Assembly: GCA_003523055.1 (NCBI GenBank)
Contig: DPHC01000005.1
Location: forward strand, 153,354 to 217,353
Reading direction: 5' to 3'
Source: Dehalococcoidia bacterium
Lineage (GTDB): Bacteria; Chloroflexota; Dehalococcoidia; Lucifugimonadales; UBA3495
DNA length: 64,000 nt
The position numbers and the translations under genes were made by a program. The notes beneath the pieces are model-generated. The model ran no database searches and was not told where the DNA came from. It saw only the letters and a program-made list of their open reading frames with translations. This document shows positions 35,061-44,131 of this stretch, in pieces (the first letter of the stretch is position 1; every line of letters starts with the position of its first letter).

Positions 35061-36371
35061 GTGAGTGAAATGGATTTGAAATATGAATGTTATGAAAAAG
35101 ACTATGAACTGATAGTCCAAAATTCAGCGGGAATTGCTAATAAAATCAGGAGTAATGCTTGGAAAGCTTTTGTTGAATCTGGTATGCCGGTAGCTAGGAA
35201 GGGGAATGAAAAATGGAAATATACCAATGTTAATTCCATCTTGGAAAAAACTTTCCGTAAAAATGCTAAACAGCTAAGCTCTAAGATATCTGCCGAAAGT
35301 ATTCCATGCGGAAGTACATCGCATATAAAGATTGTTTTATTGGATGGACACTTATCAGAAGATTTATCTTCAAACATGAAGGCGTTTGACGGGATCACTA
35401 TTACCACTATACAGGAAGGTTTGGACGTAGGTAATGAAAATAAACATTTCGCAAAACATTCATCATTAAAAGATGGTTTTGTTTCGTTGAATACTGCCTT
35501 GTTTAATGAAGGGATTAGCGTGGAAGTAGAACCTAAAACCGAGCCAATCACCTTGGAATTATTACATTTTACTACAGGGAGTAAGGGAGTCGCTAATTAT
35601 CCAAGATTATTAGTTAATCTAAAAGAAAATTCTAATCTGACGTTAATAGAAGGATTTTTCAGTAATAATGATGGAGAACATTTTACTGATGCAGTTACTG
35701 AAATAGTATTAGATCCTGGTTCTAGAATGGTTCATGCAAGAGTAATGCTTGAAAATTTAGATTCTGTTCATATGGGAACTACAAATGTTTATCAATCTTC
35801 TGACAGCGAATTTAAATCTGCATCTTTTTCTAAAGGCTCTAAGCTAGCTAGAAATGAAATGTCAGTTTTATTAGATGGTCCTGGTTCATCCTGTGATCTT
35901 TCAGGACTATATTTGACTGTGGACGATCAACATGTGGATAATCTTATCAATATTGATCATGCTAAACCTAACTGTACAAGTAATATTAAGTACAAAGGAA
36001 TATTAGATGGAAATTCAAGAGCCATCTTTGGCGGAGAAGTAATTGTTAGGAAAGATGCCCAGAAAACAAATGCTCTTCAGTCTGACAAAAACTTGGTTTT
36101 GTCCAATGGTGCTGAAATTGATAGTAAGCCAAGCTTATGGATTTATGCTGATGATGTTCAATGTGGCCATGGGGCTACTGCGGGTAGTATAAATGGAGAT
36201 ACAGTTTTTTATATGAAAAGCAGAGGATTAGATGAACGTACGGCGAGTCGCTTTTTAATCCATGCATTCGCACGTGAAATTATTGAAACAATAGATGATC
36301 CAGATTTCATGCAATACTTAGATGATATGTATGAATCATCTATCCCGGACGTAACCCTTAATTTGGCGTAA
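35061..36371 (+). CDS. sufD: Fe-S cluster assembly protein SufD
   Basis: 436 residues. The N-terminal W-K-Y-T-N-V near residue 53, the L-L-D-G-P-G-S-S-C near residue 271 and the C-terminal A-R-E-I-I-E-T-I-D-D-P match SufD, the SufB paralogue that completes the SufBC2D scaffold and assists iron entry. H-G-A-T-A-G near residue 370 contains the conserved His. The start is GTG at 35061; an in-frame ATG nine bases later (M-D-L) is an alternative. Confidence 0.94.
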   Translation: MSEMDLKYECYEKDYELIVQNSAGIANKIRSNAWKAFVESGMPVARKGNEKWKYTNVNSILEKTFRKNAKQLSSKISAESIPCGSTSHIKIVLLDGHLSEDLSSNMKAFDGITITTIQEGLDVGNENKHFAKHSSLKDGFVSLNTALFNEGISVEVEPKTEPITLELLHFTTGSKGVANYPRLLVNLKENSNLTLIEGFFSNNDGEHFTDAVTEIVLDPGSRMVHARVMLENLDSVHMGTTNVYQSSDSEFKSASFSKGSKLARNEMSVLLDGPGSSCDLSGLYLTVDDQHVDNLINIDHAKPNCTSNIKYKGILDGNSRAIFGGEVIVRKDAQKTNALQSDKNLVLSNGAEIDSKPSLWIYADDVQCGHGATAGSINGDTVFYMKSRGLDERTASRFLIHAFAREIIETIDDPDFMQYLDDMYESSIPDVTLNLA

Positions 36372-36373
36372 AT

Positions 36374-37618
36374 ATGATGAATGACGTAGAAAAAGTTGGA
36401 AAAAAGTTGGTTAGTGATATCCGGCAAGATTTTCCAATATTACAAGAAATGGTTAATGGCCATAGATTAGTTTATTTAGATAATGGAGCTACTACTCAGA
36501 AACCTATTTCCGTTATTGATGCTATTTCTGAATATTACAGGCAATACAACTCAAATATTCATAGAGGTGTCCATACTCTAAGCCAATTAGCTACAGACCG
36601 TTACGAACTTGCCAGAAACAAAGTTAAGAACTTCATCAATGCTCAAAATGATGAGGAAATTATATTTGTGCGAGGAACCACAGAAGGAATTAACTTGGTG
36701 GCACAAAGTTATGCTAGAAACCGATTAAAGAAAGGTGATGAAGTAATCATTTCGACAATGGAACATCATTCTAATATTGTTCCTTGGCAAATGGTATGTG
36801 AACAAACTCAATCTATACTAAAAATCATACCAATAGATGAGAATGGAGTTTTGTTAATGGATGACTATGAAGCTTTATTATCTGATAAGACGAAAATAGT
36901 TTCTATTGTCCATCAATCTAATACATTAGGAACAATTAATCCAGTTAAGCAGATTACTAAGCTAGCACATGACGCTGGCGCTATAGTATTAGTGGATGGA
37001 GCTCAATCAGCTCCTCATTTGAGCATTGATGTTCAAGATATAGACTGTGATTTTTTTGCGTTTTCGGGACATAAAGTATGTGGACCCACTGGAGTGGGAA
37101 TTTTGTATGGCAAACAAGATATATTAGAAGAAATGCCTCCTTATCAAGGAGGTGGAGACATGATTAGAAGTGTTTCTTTTGAGAAAACAACATACAATGA
37201 TTTGCCATATAAATTTGAAGCTGGAACTCCTAACATCGCAGGAGGTATTGGATTAGGAGTAGCTATAGATTATTTAACTAATCTTGGAATGGAAAATATT
37301 GCTCTCCATGAAAAGAATATTTTGAGTTATGCTAAAGAAAATCTCAGAAACATGTCCGGAATTAGAATAATAGGTGATGCTGAAGAATACGGGGGAGTAG
37401 TATCATTCGTGATGGATGCAGCTCATCCACATGATATCGGAACAATATTGGACTCTGAAGGCGTGGCGATAAGAACAGGCCATCATTGTACTCAGCCGTT
37501 AATGGACCGATTTGATATACCTGCTACAGCACGAGCATCTATTTCATTTTATAATACCAAAGATGATGTTGATAGATTTTTGGTGGCTGTCGACAGAGTC
37601 TCAGAGCTATTTGGCTGA
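36374..37618 (+). CDS. sufS: Cysteine desulfurase SufS
   Basis: 414 residues. Lys234 (S-G-H-K) holds PLP; Cys372 (R-T-G-H-H-C-T-Q-P) is the persulfide cysteine on the short loop of group II desulfurases. D-N-G-A-T-T-Q-K-P near residue 36 is the family start. It takes sulfur from cysteine and passes it to SufU and SufB. It begins 2 bp after sufD, so translation is probably coupled. Confidence 0.97.
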   Translation: MMNDVEKVGKKLVSDIRQDFPILQEMVNGHRLVYLDNGATTQKPISVIDAISEYYRQYNSNIHRGVHTLSQLATDRYELARNKVKNFINAQNDEEIIFVRGTTEGINLVAQSYARNRLKKGDEVIISTMEHHSNIVPWQMVCEQTQSILKIIPIDENGVLLMDDYEALLSDKTKIVSIVHQSNTLGTINPVKQITKLAHDAGAIVLVDGAQSAPHLSIDVQDIDCDFFAFSGHKVCGPTGVGILYGKQDILEEMPPYQGGGDMIRSVSFEKTTYNDLPYKFEAGTPNIAGGIGLGVAIDYLTNLGMENIALHEKNILSYAKENLRNMSGIRIIGDAEEYGGVVSFVMDAAHPHDIGTILDSEGVAIRTGHHCTQPLMDRFDIPATARASISFYNTKDDVDRFLVAVDRVSELFG

Positions 37619-37651
37619 CGAGTAGACTTATAGGAGGATGGTTTTACATAA

Positions 37652-38101
37652 ATGCCGGGATTAAGCGATTTATATCAAGAAATATTATTAGAACACAATT
37701 CAAAACCAAAGAATTTTTTTGTAGTAGAAGGTCATACTCACCATAAAGAAGGGTTTAATCCTTTGTGCGGAGATAGGATTCAATTATATGTGACCCTGAA
37801 AAATGATTTAATCACTGAAGTAGGGTTCCAAGGTTCAGGATGTGCTATATCAAGAGCATCTACCTCAATGATGACAGAAAGCGTGAAAGGTAAATCGTTA
37901 GAGCAAATCAATATAATTTTTGAAGAAGTTCGTAAAATGCTTACAGAACCAGGTAGTGATTTGGACGCAGATATATTAGGGGATCTGGAAATGTTATCCG
38001 GAGTTACTGAATACCCAGTTAGGATAAAATGTGCCATATTATCATGGCATACTCTGAAGTCATTAATTGATAATTCTGCTGACCAGGTGTCTACGGAATA
38101 G
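37652..38101 (+). CDS. sufU: SufU-type sulfur acceptor/scaffold protein
   Basis: 149 residues. The three conserved cysteines are Cys39 (N-P-L-C-G-D), Cys64 (G-S-G-C-A-I-S) and Cys127 (R-I-K-C-A), with Asp41 as the fourth zinc ligand, the SufU arrangement. It lacks the histidine of IscU next to the last Cys. SufU docks on SufS, with zinc exchange freeing Cys for the persulfide. AGGAGG lies 17-22 bp before the ATG, somewhat far for a ribosome binding site. Ends 9 bp before a second U-type gene. Confidence 0.94.
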   Translation: MPGLSDLYQEILLEHNSKPKNFFVVEGHTHHKEGFNPLCGDRIQLYVTLKNDLITEVGFQGSGCAISRASTSMMTESVKGKSLEQINIIFEEVRKMLTEPGSDLDADILGDLEMLSGVTEYPVRIKCAILSWHTLKSLIDNSADQVSTE

Positions 38102-38110
38102 GACAAACTC

Positions 38111-38569
38111 ATGGATGAATTACGGGATAATTTTCTTGAAAATATTTATAAAGACACGATTATGGACCATTACCGTAATCCACGGCATTCTGAATTATTA
38201 GAAAGATATGATTTTGCACAAGAGGAACTTAATCCATTTTGTGGTGATAAAATTTTATTACAACTTAAGCTTAATGATAGCGCCATAATACAAGATATTT
38301 GCGCTAAAGCCGAAGGATGTACAGTAATTAAAGCTTCAGCTTCCCTCATGAGTATGTTTTTAACCAATTTGCATATGAATGAAATAAATGACCGAATTGA
38401 AAAATTCCATTTATTTTTAAAGAACGAACTTCCAAATGACAAACGATATCTCATAGGATGCTTGGCCGAGTTATCAGTTGTTATTGATCATCCAGTAAGA
38501 CTGAAATGCGTGTTGTTACCCTTCAGATCATTAGAAAAAATACTCAAGCAATATAAAACTACAGTTTAA
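38111..38569 (+). CDS. Second SufU/IscU-like protein (paralogue)
   Basis: 152 residues. The U-type motif set is intact: M-D-H-Y-R-N-P-R near residue 18, Cys44 and Asp46 (N-P-F-C-G-D), Cys70 (E-G-C-T-V) and Cys133 (R-L-K-C-V). The sequence between is quite different from the sufU just upstream, so it is an old duplicate, not a recent one. Two further cysteines (Cys64, Cys117) are unique to this copy. It probably accepts sulfur from SufS as well, or serves a different client. Its last 4 bp overlap the convergent lipoprotein gene. Confidence 0.8.
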   Translation: MDELRDNFLENIYKDTIMDHYRNPRHSELLERYDFAQEELNPFCGDKILLQLKLNDSAIIQDICAKAEGCTVIKASASLMSMFLTNLHMNEINDRIEKFHLFLKNELPNDKRYLIGCLAELSVVIDHPVRLKCVLLPFRSLEKILKQYKTTV

Positions 38570-40200
38570 TTATCCAGCCATACTTTTGACCAAAAAAAGT
38601 ATTCATTTGATACGTCAGTGGGGAAGAAATTTCTGACATTGTTAGAATGAAACCACGATGTTTGCAAATTTAAAGAATTATACATATAAGCATTATCTAA
38701 TACATTGTTTTGTATCTCACGTAACTTACTAGTTCTGATTAATTGGTTAGGTTCTTTTGATTGCTCTTCAATTAATTCATTTAAATAAGAGTCATTGTGG
38801 TTAATGAAATTGATTGATCCTTTTTGATGAATTAAAGACAGAGCATATTCATTTAATGTATTTGTAGAAGGTATAACGCCCATCAATATATGATAAGTAG
38901 ATTGTTTGTTGGTTAATTCTTTTTTATAACTATTTTCAGATAAAGGTATTATTTTGATATTAAAATTAGCATTTTTTAAATCTTGAATTGTTAGCTTCAT
39001 AATATCGCTATACGAATCTCCAGTATCTTGAATTCCGATATTTAAAATATGAGAGTCAATGGCTTCTTTTAGATAAGTTTGGGAGGAAACAGGATCCGCA
39101 AAATATAAACTTCGTATTTCTGTTTGGTTTATTTGTAAATCTGGTTGAGTTAAAGGTAACCCGATTCCTATTTTAGAATTAAGAAATCCAGATTTTTTAT
39201 TATTCAACCATGGGTCTAGTGATTTGAGTATGAATTTTCTAAAATCTAATTTATCTAGTGGTGAGAGGCTACTGTTCAACAATATTGTAGGCCCGCCATA
39301 TCCGTGTGATTGGATTACTTGATAATCGGAGTGATTATTTACTTGCGTATTGCTTGATAATGAATAATTTGAAGCTATGTCAGCTGTTCCAGATTGAATT
39401 AGGGCAATGATTTTTGATTCACTTAAATTTTCTATGTAATTTATGGTTATCTGATTTACTAAAGGTAATATGATTTCATGATAAAGAGCATTTTTAGTCA
39501 TTGTGACTTGAGAACCTGATGTAATAGAGGAAAACGACCATGGTCCACTACCGGGGAAGCGAGTCATTATTGCATTTTCATTTGAGTGATTTTCAAGGTT
39601 TAAAGGATCAATAAGTTTATTAGTAGCGTCTGACAACTGAGAAAGAATATCATGGTCATAATAAGAAGATTGCAACGTAAAAGAATAATCATTGTGTATC
39701 TGGATACCAGTAAGGGATGCTGAATTTAGTCTTTGATTCAGTAAAGACTCTGTAATCACTTCAGGGAAGTAATTACTGGCCACATCTTTAGCCGTTAGAT
39801 TTTCTCCAGTTTGCCACACTATATTTTGTTTTAATTTGAAAGTCCATCCGCTATTGGTTTCATAGGCCCATGTCTCGCATAAATCACATTCTAACTGGAT
39901 ACTTGGAGAAGGTGAAGATGGCCCAGTTTTGAGTTTAATCAATCTACTATATGCTAATCCAGGGCCTATGTTATTTTTAATTAAGTCATCGAGTGTGATG
40001 CTTTGAGGATCAAAAGTTTTTGGAACTGAAACGTTGATATTTGGAGACTCAGTCCACACTGCAGGAATGTAAGCATGACTAGGAGTGATCGAGGTGGTTG
40101 GTGAAATACTAGGTTGAGGTACTCCGCAAGATAAGGCTCCGAATAGGCTCAAAAATATTGCACATAAGCATAATTTCCTGATTGTTAAGTTTTTATTCAT
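38566..40200 (-). CDS. ABC transporter substrate-binding lipoprotein (SBP family 5, peptide/oligopeptide type)
   Basis: 544 residues. A lipobox (G-A-L-S-C) puts the lipid-bearing Cys at 25 after a hydrophobic leader. L-x-x-G-L-A-Y-S-R-L near residue 77, W-T-F-K-L-K-Q-N-I-V-W near residue 114 and the middle P-G-S-G-P-W-S-F-S near residue 215 fit the family 5 solute-binding proteins, which present peptides, nickel or other ligands to an ABC permease. No permease or ATPase gene is nearby, so the transporter partner is elsewhere. It begins 52 bp downstream of the DinB gene on the same strand. Confidence 0.8.
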   Translation of the reverse strand: MNKNLTIRKLCLCAIFLSLFGALSCGVPQPSISPTTSITPSHAYIPAVWTESPNINVSVPKTFDPQSITLDDLIKNNIGPGLAYSRLIKLKTGPSSPSPSIQLECDLCETWAYETNSGWTFKLKQNIVWQTGENLTAKDVASNYFPEVITESLLNQRLNSASLTGIQIHNDYSFTLQSSYYDHDILSQLSDATNKLIDPLNLENHSNENAIMTRFPGSGPWSFSSITSGSQVTMTKNALYHEIILPLVNQITINYIENLSESKIIALIQSGTADIASNYSLSSNTQVNNHSDYQVIQSHGYGGPTILLNSSLSPLDKLDFRKFILKSLDPWLNNKKSGFLNSKIGIGLPLTQPDLQINQTEIRSLYFADPVSSQTYLKEAIDSHILNIGIQDTGDSYSDIMKLTIQDLKNANFNIKIIPLSENSYKKELTNKQSTYHILMGVIPSTNTLNEYALSLIHQKGSINFINHNDSYLNELIEEQSKEPNQLIRTSKLREIQNNVLDNAYMYNSLNLQTSWFHSNNVRNFFPTDVSNEYFFWSKVWLDN

Positions 40201-40252
40201 AACAGGTTACATTATACAATTGGTCGTTGCAGGAAGTTATTGAATTGGTGAG

Positions 40253-40756
40253 CTATTTTGAATTAAAAAGACCGCGAATATAATATATATGCCCAATATG
40301 CTGAAATAGTTCATTTATTATTTGTACAAAAACATCAGCGACGTTCATGTCTGGCCGTTTTTCTCTAGGGATATAAGAAAATTGGTTATTTGTAAGTGAA
40401 TTTAAATAAGACAACGTAGAAGAACGAACTGAAGATCTATATTGTAATATGCTACCTAAGTCCAATTTTGGAAAATTGTTAACTTGTTTAGTGGTATGCT
40501 CAAAGCCATTATCTCGTGTTGGTAAGTTGAATTTTTCATACCAGTTCTGAGATTCCCAAACTTCTGGAATTCCTTGACAGAAAAAATTAAACCACATGTC
40601 CTCTACTCTGCTCATGTGCCAAATGATCCAGTTAATGTTATTTGCTTCCGCAGAGGGCTGCCACATTAATTCTTCGTCACTTAAGTTCATTACAGATTCG
40701 TTAAAATATTTAATTTCTGCTGCTAAAGCTAATTCTATAAATTGTTTCGACTCCAT
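40253..40756 (-). CDS. DinB-family protein
   Basis: 167 residues. The first helix has E-L-A-L-A-A-E, and W-I-I-W-H-M-S-R-V-E-D near residue 43 carries one metal-binding His. H-I-G-H-I-Y-Y-I-R-G near residue 153 supplies the other two His residues of the DinB/YfiT four-helix bundle. Family members are metal-dependent thiol transferases or of unknown role. It lies 21 bp after an alpha/beta hydrolase gene on the same strand. Confidence 0.8.
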   Translation of the reverse strand: MESKQFIELALAAEIKYFNESVMNLSDEELMWQPSAEANNINWIIWHMSRVEDMWFNFFCQGIPEVWESQNWYEKFNLPTRDNGFEHTTKQVNNFPKLDLGSILQYRSSVRSSTLSYLNSLTNNQFSYIPREKRPDMNVADVFVQIINELFQHIGHIYYIRGLFNSK

Positions 40757-40777
40757 TATGATTCTCCTAAAGGATTA

Positions 40778-41569
40778 TTATTTGCAAAATTCGGTGATCG
40801 CTTTAATAAATTCTGTTTCAGATTCTAACTGAGGAATATGTCCTGTATTTTTAAGCACTGATAATTTTGAATTGTTAATCAGTGAATTAAATGCATGACC
40901 ATATGAAAGAGGTACAATTTGATCATGGTCCCCCCAAATTAATAGGACTGGCATATTTAGCCTGTGGATCCGTTTGGTCAGACCTCTATCAGGAATGGGC
41001 CAACAGAATTTTCCTACAGATGCTAATGTTATGGTTCTGTTTATATTATTAGAAGCTTTCTCCATCGGGTCAGTTGGTACGCTGTATTTTGCAACTGCAA
41101 TTGGAATTGTATTGTCGTACCACAACAAATCATTACGTTCTTGAGATGTTAGTATGAAAAAGTCTTTTATAGGTTCGGCTTCGTTCCACAAACCTAATGA
41201 AGATACTAATGTAAGGGTTTTGATTCTTTCTGGATAGCTCGACGCAATTTCTGCTGCAATCATACCGCCGTACGAATGACCGATTAAATGTATGTTTTGT
41301 AAATTTAGTTTAGTAAATAATTCATCGTAGAAGAGGACTAAATCCCAGATGTTGTCTAAATGTTCTAATCCTGTTGATTTAGATATTCCAGGTTGGGCAG
41401 GTACGTATACTTTGTAGTGTTCCGATAGCGTTTGTAAATAACTTTCCCAGGCAGGAAAGCCGTCAGCTCCATGAATGTAAACTAATGGATCTCCAGAACC
41501 GTGAACCATTATTTCCACATCGAATTTCCCGTCTCTTAACTTTATTATTTCAGAATTAATGGTGCTCAT
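40778..41569 (-). CDS. Alpha/beta-fold hydrolase
   Basis: 263 residues. The nucleophile is Ser99 in G-H-S-Y-G-G; Asp lies in W-G-D-H-D-Q near residue 212 and His in N-T-G-H-I-P-Q near residue 243. The oxyanion strand is V-Y-I-H-G-A-D-G near residue 30. It could be an esterase or a C-C bond hydrolase; the substrate is unknown. It starts the minus group leading to the DinB and substrate-binding-protein genes. Confidence 0.88.
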   Translation of the reverse strand: MSTINSEIIKLRDGKFDVEIMVHGSGDPLVYIHGADGFPAWESYLQTLSEHYKVYVPAQPGISKSTGLEHLDNIWDLVLFYDELFTKLNLQNIHLIGHSYGGMIAAEIASSYPERIKTLTLVSSLGLWNEAEPIKDFFILTSQERNDLLWYDNTIPIAVAKYSVPTDPMEKASNNINRTITLASVGKFCWPIPDRGLTKRIHRLNMPVLLIWGDHDQIVPLSYGHAFNSLINNSKLSVLKNTGHIPQLESETEFIKAITEFCK

Positions 41570-41816
41570 ATTAGCCTCGCTTTCACGTCTATATTAATGG
41601 ATTATCTTAATAGTAACCATAAAAAATGCAGTAATCAACTTAAATTAAGGGATAAATTATTGACACCAAATGAGTATTTAAATTATAATATACTTGTTCA
41701 CTAGGCAGTATTATAAGCTTTAGTTCACCACTAGTGACCATACTCAACTTTAACCCCTAAATCAATGGAGTATTTGTTGTTGTTTTCCTCAAACTTATTT
41801 CAGCCTATTAATAAAT
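41570..41816 (+). promoter_or_regulatory. pyrG promoter and leader
   Basis: 247 bp divergent region. TTGACA at 41660-41665 and TATAAT at 41684-41689 with an 18-nt spacer form a strong consensus promoter. A 120-nt leader follows, with CACTAGTG near 41729 as a short palindrome. No attenuator with a T-run or a clear ribosome binding site was seen before the ATG at 41817, so pyrG may start without a strong Shine-Dalgarno. Confidence 0.65.
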
Positions 41817-43460
41817 ATGCCCACTAAATACATTTTCGTAACTGGTGGAGTCGTTAGTTCCATAGGGAAAGGTATAACTGTCGCTTCTATAGGAAGAATT
41901 CTTAAAGATAGAGGATTTAAAATATCTGTTATCAAGCTCGATCCTTACTTGAATGTTGACCCCGGTACTATGTCTCCTTATCAACATGGTGAAGTGTTTG
42001 TTACAAGTGACGGAGGAGAAACAGATCTTGATTTAGGCCATTATGAACGATTCATTGACATTGAACTTAACAAAAAATCAAATGTTACTGCAGGGCAGGT
42101 TTATTTGAGTTTGATTACCAAAGAACGGAGAGGAGACTTTTTAGGTGGCACCATACAGACTATACCTCACGTAACTAATGAAATTAAAAACCATATAACA
42201 ACTGTCGCAGACTCACTGGATGTGGATGTAATGGTGATTGAAGTCGGTGGAACCGTTGGAGATATAGAAGGACTTCCATTCTTAGAAGCCATTAGACAAT
42301 TGAGAAATGATGTTGGAAGAGAAAATGTTTACTTTATTCATTTAACTTTATTACCTAATTTGACAGTCGCAAATGAATTAAAAACTAAGCCGACTCAACA
42401 TAGCGTCAGTGAACTGAGAAGTATTGGAATTCAAGCGGACGCTTTGATTTGCAGAAGTGAAGGTGAAGTTCCTGATTTTGTGTTGGAGAAATTGTCATTG
42501 TTTTGTGATGTTAAAAAAGAAGCAGTCATACCTTTAATTGATGTAGACAATGTTTATAGAATTCCTATGATATTAGAAAATTATGGATTGGGCAATTCAA
42601 TAACTAATACTCTTGGCTTGCCACCAGGCTCCATATTCAATGATAATTTATGGTCTAATACTATTAAAGAAATGGATAGTCTTGATGAATCTGTGGTTAT
42701 AGCATTGGTGGGCAAATATGTAGAATACCCTGATGCATATATGTCTGTTAAAGAAGCTATGACACATGCAGGATTGAAATCAGATCGCAAAATTAAAATT
42801 AACTGGGTTCACTCTGAAGATATTGAACGTGATGGGGCTAAGGCATATTTGAGCGATGTAGATGGAATAATAGTTCCCGGAGGATTTGGTAGCAGAGGTG
42901 TTGAGGGCATGATTTTAACTGCTGAGTACGCCAGAGAAAACTCAGTGCCATATTTGGGCCTTTGCTTAGGTATGCAGGTAATGATTATTGAATGGTGTCG
43001 TAATGTACTGAATCTGTATGAAGCGCATTCTGAAGAATTTGCTCCTGACACTCCCAATCCAGTTATCCATGTTATGCCTGATCAACTGGATGTTACGAAT
43101 AAAGGCGGAACTATGAGATTAGGAGCATATCCTTGTCATATATCACCAGATTCTTTAAGCAGCAAATATTATGGAACTGATTTTGTGGAAGAGCGTCATA
43201 GACATAGGTATGAATTAAACAACGCCTACAGAGAATCTATGGAAGCTTCAGGATTGTTGTTTCCAGGATTATCTCCTGATGGAACTTTAGTGGAAATAGC
43301 AGAAGTAAATGAACATGAATTTATGTTAGGAGTTCAATTTCATCCTGAATTCAAATCAAGACCGAATTCCCCTCACCCACTATTTGTAGGATTTTTAGAA
43401 GCAGTAAAGAAAATGCTTAGAGAAGGATCTCAATTTGCATTCAAAGAGGCAGAGTTATGA
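41817..43460 (+). CDS. pyrG: CTP synthase PyrG
   Basis: 547 residues. The N-terminal synthase domain starts K-Y-I-F-V-T-G-G-V-V-S-S-I-G-K-G, containing the ATP loop; S-P-Y-Q-H-G-E-V-F-V near residue 53 is conserved. The C-terminal glutaminase domain from about 285 has the catalytic Cys in C-L-G-L-C-L-G-M-Q near residue 382 and the His-Glu pair in F-H-P-E. It makes CTP from UTP, glutamine and ATP. Its stop overlaps the transaldolase ATG by four bases (ATGA). Confidence 0.97.
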   Translation: MPTKYIFVTGGVVSSIGKGITVASIGRILKDRGFKISVIKLDPYLNVDPGTMSPYQHGEVFVTSDGGETDLDLGHYERFIDIELNKKSNVTAGQVYLSLITKERRGDFLGGTIQTIPHVTNEIKNHITTVADSLDVDVMVIEVGGTVGDIEGLPFLEAIRQLRNDVGRENVYFIHLTLLPNLTVANELKTKPTQHSVSELRSIGIQADALICRSEGEVPDFVLEKLSLFCDVKKEAVIPLIDVDNVYRIPMILENYGLGNSITNTLGLPPGSIFNDNLWSNTIKEMDSLDESVVIALVGKYVEYPDAYMSVKEAMTHAGLKSDRKIKINWVHSEDIERDGAKAYLSDVDGIIVPGGFGSRGVEGMILTAEYARENSVPYLGLCLGMQVMIIEWCRNVLNLYEAHSEEFAPDTPNPVIHVMPDQLDVTNKGGTMRLGAYPCHISPDSLSSKYYGTDFVEERHRHRYELNNAYRESMEASGLLFPGLSPDGTLVEIAEVNEHEFMLGVQFHPEFKSRPNSPHPLFVGFLEAVKKMLREGSQFAFKEAEL

Positions 43461-44110
43461 AAATATTTGTAGATACAGCTAATGTGGAAGAAATTTATAA
43501 GGCAGTAGAACTGGGTGTAATAAGTGGAGTTACAACGAATCCTTCCTTGGCCGCTAAAGAAGGGATATCTGATCCAGAGCATTATAAAAAAACCATTCAG
43601 GAAATAGCTAAAATTGTTGAAGGCCCAATATCAGTTGAAGTTGTTAGCACAGATGTAAAGGGAATGATAGAAGAAGGCAAGAATATCGCCGATTGGATTG
43701 ATAATGTGTGGGTTAAGATACCAAGCACAATTGAAGGCTTTGAAGCAATTAATAAGTTATCGAATGAAGGAATTAAAATTAATCAGACGTTATGCTTTTC
43801 TACTAATCAAGCATTATTAGGTTCGCAAGCGGGATCTACTGTAATTAGCCCGTTTATTGGAAGATTAGACGACATAGCTCAAGACGGAATAGCTATGGTT
43901 GCTGAAATTGTAGATATGTATCGGATACACGGTATTGAAACATTGGTTATGGCAGCTAGTATAAGACACCCACTACACTGTTCAGAAGCCGCACGAGTTG
44001 GAGCAGATATAGCTACCATACCGTATCCAGTTATATGTAAAATGGCAAACCACCCACTCACGGACCAAGGATTATCGATTTTCTTAAACGATTGGTTTAA
44101 ATCTAATTAG
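43457..44110 (+). CDS. Transaldolase, short (fructose-6-phosphate aldolase-like) type
   Basis: 217 residues, the size of the short transaldolase/FSA group. M-K-I-F-V-D-T-A at the start, T-N-P-S-L near residue 27 and Lys87 (V-W-V-K-I-P), which forms the Schiff base, are visible. Q-T-L-C-F-S near residue 113 and A-S-I-R-H near residue 169 fit. It moves a three-carbon dihydroxyacetone unit in the pentose phosphate pathway, or cleaves fructose-6-phosphate. It is coupled to pyrG and followed 22 bp later by rho. Confidence 0.93.
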   Translation: MKIFVDTANVEEIYKAVELGVISGVTTNPSLAAKEGISDPEHYKKTIQEIAKIVEGPISVEVVSTDVKGMIEEGKNIADWIDNVWVKIPSTIEGFEAINKLSNEGIKINQTLCFSTNQALLGSQAGSTVISPFIGRLDDIAQDGIAMVAEIVDMYRIHGIETLVMAASIRHPLHCSEAARVGADIATIPYPVICKMANHPLTDQGLSIFLNDWFKSN

Positions 44111-44131
44111 AGTTTTATTGTAGGAGTAAAC

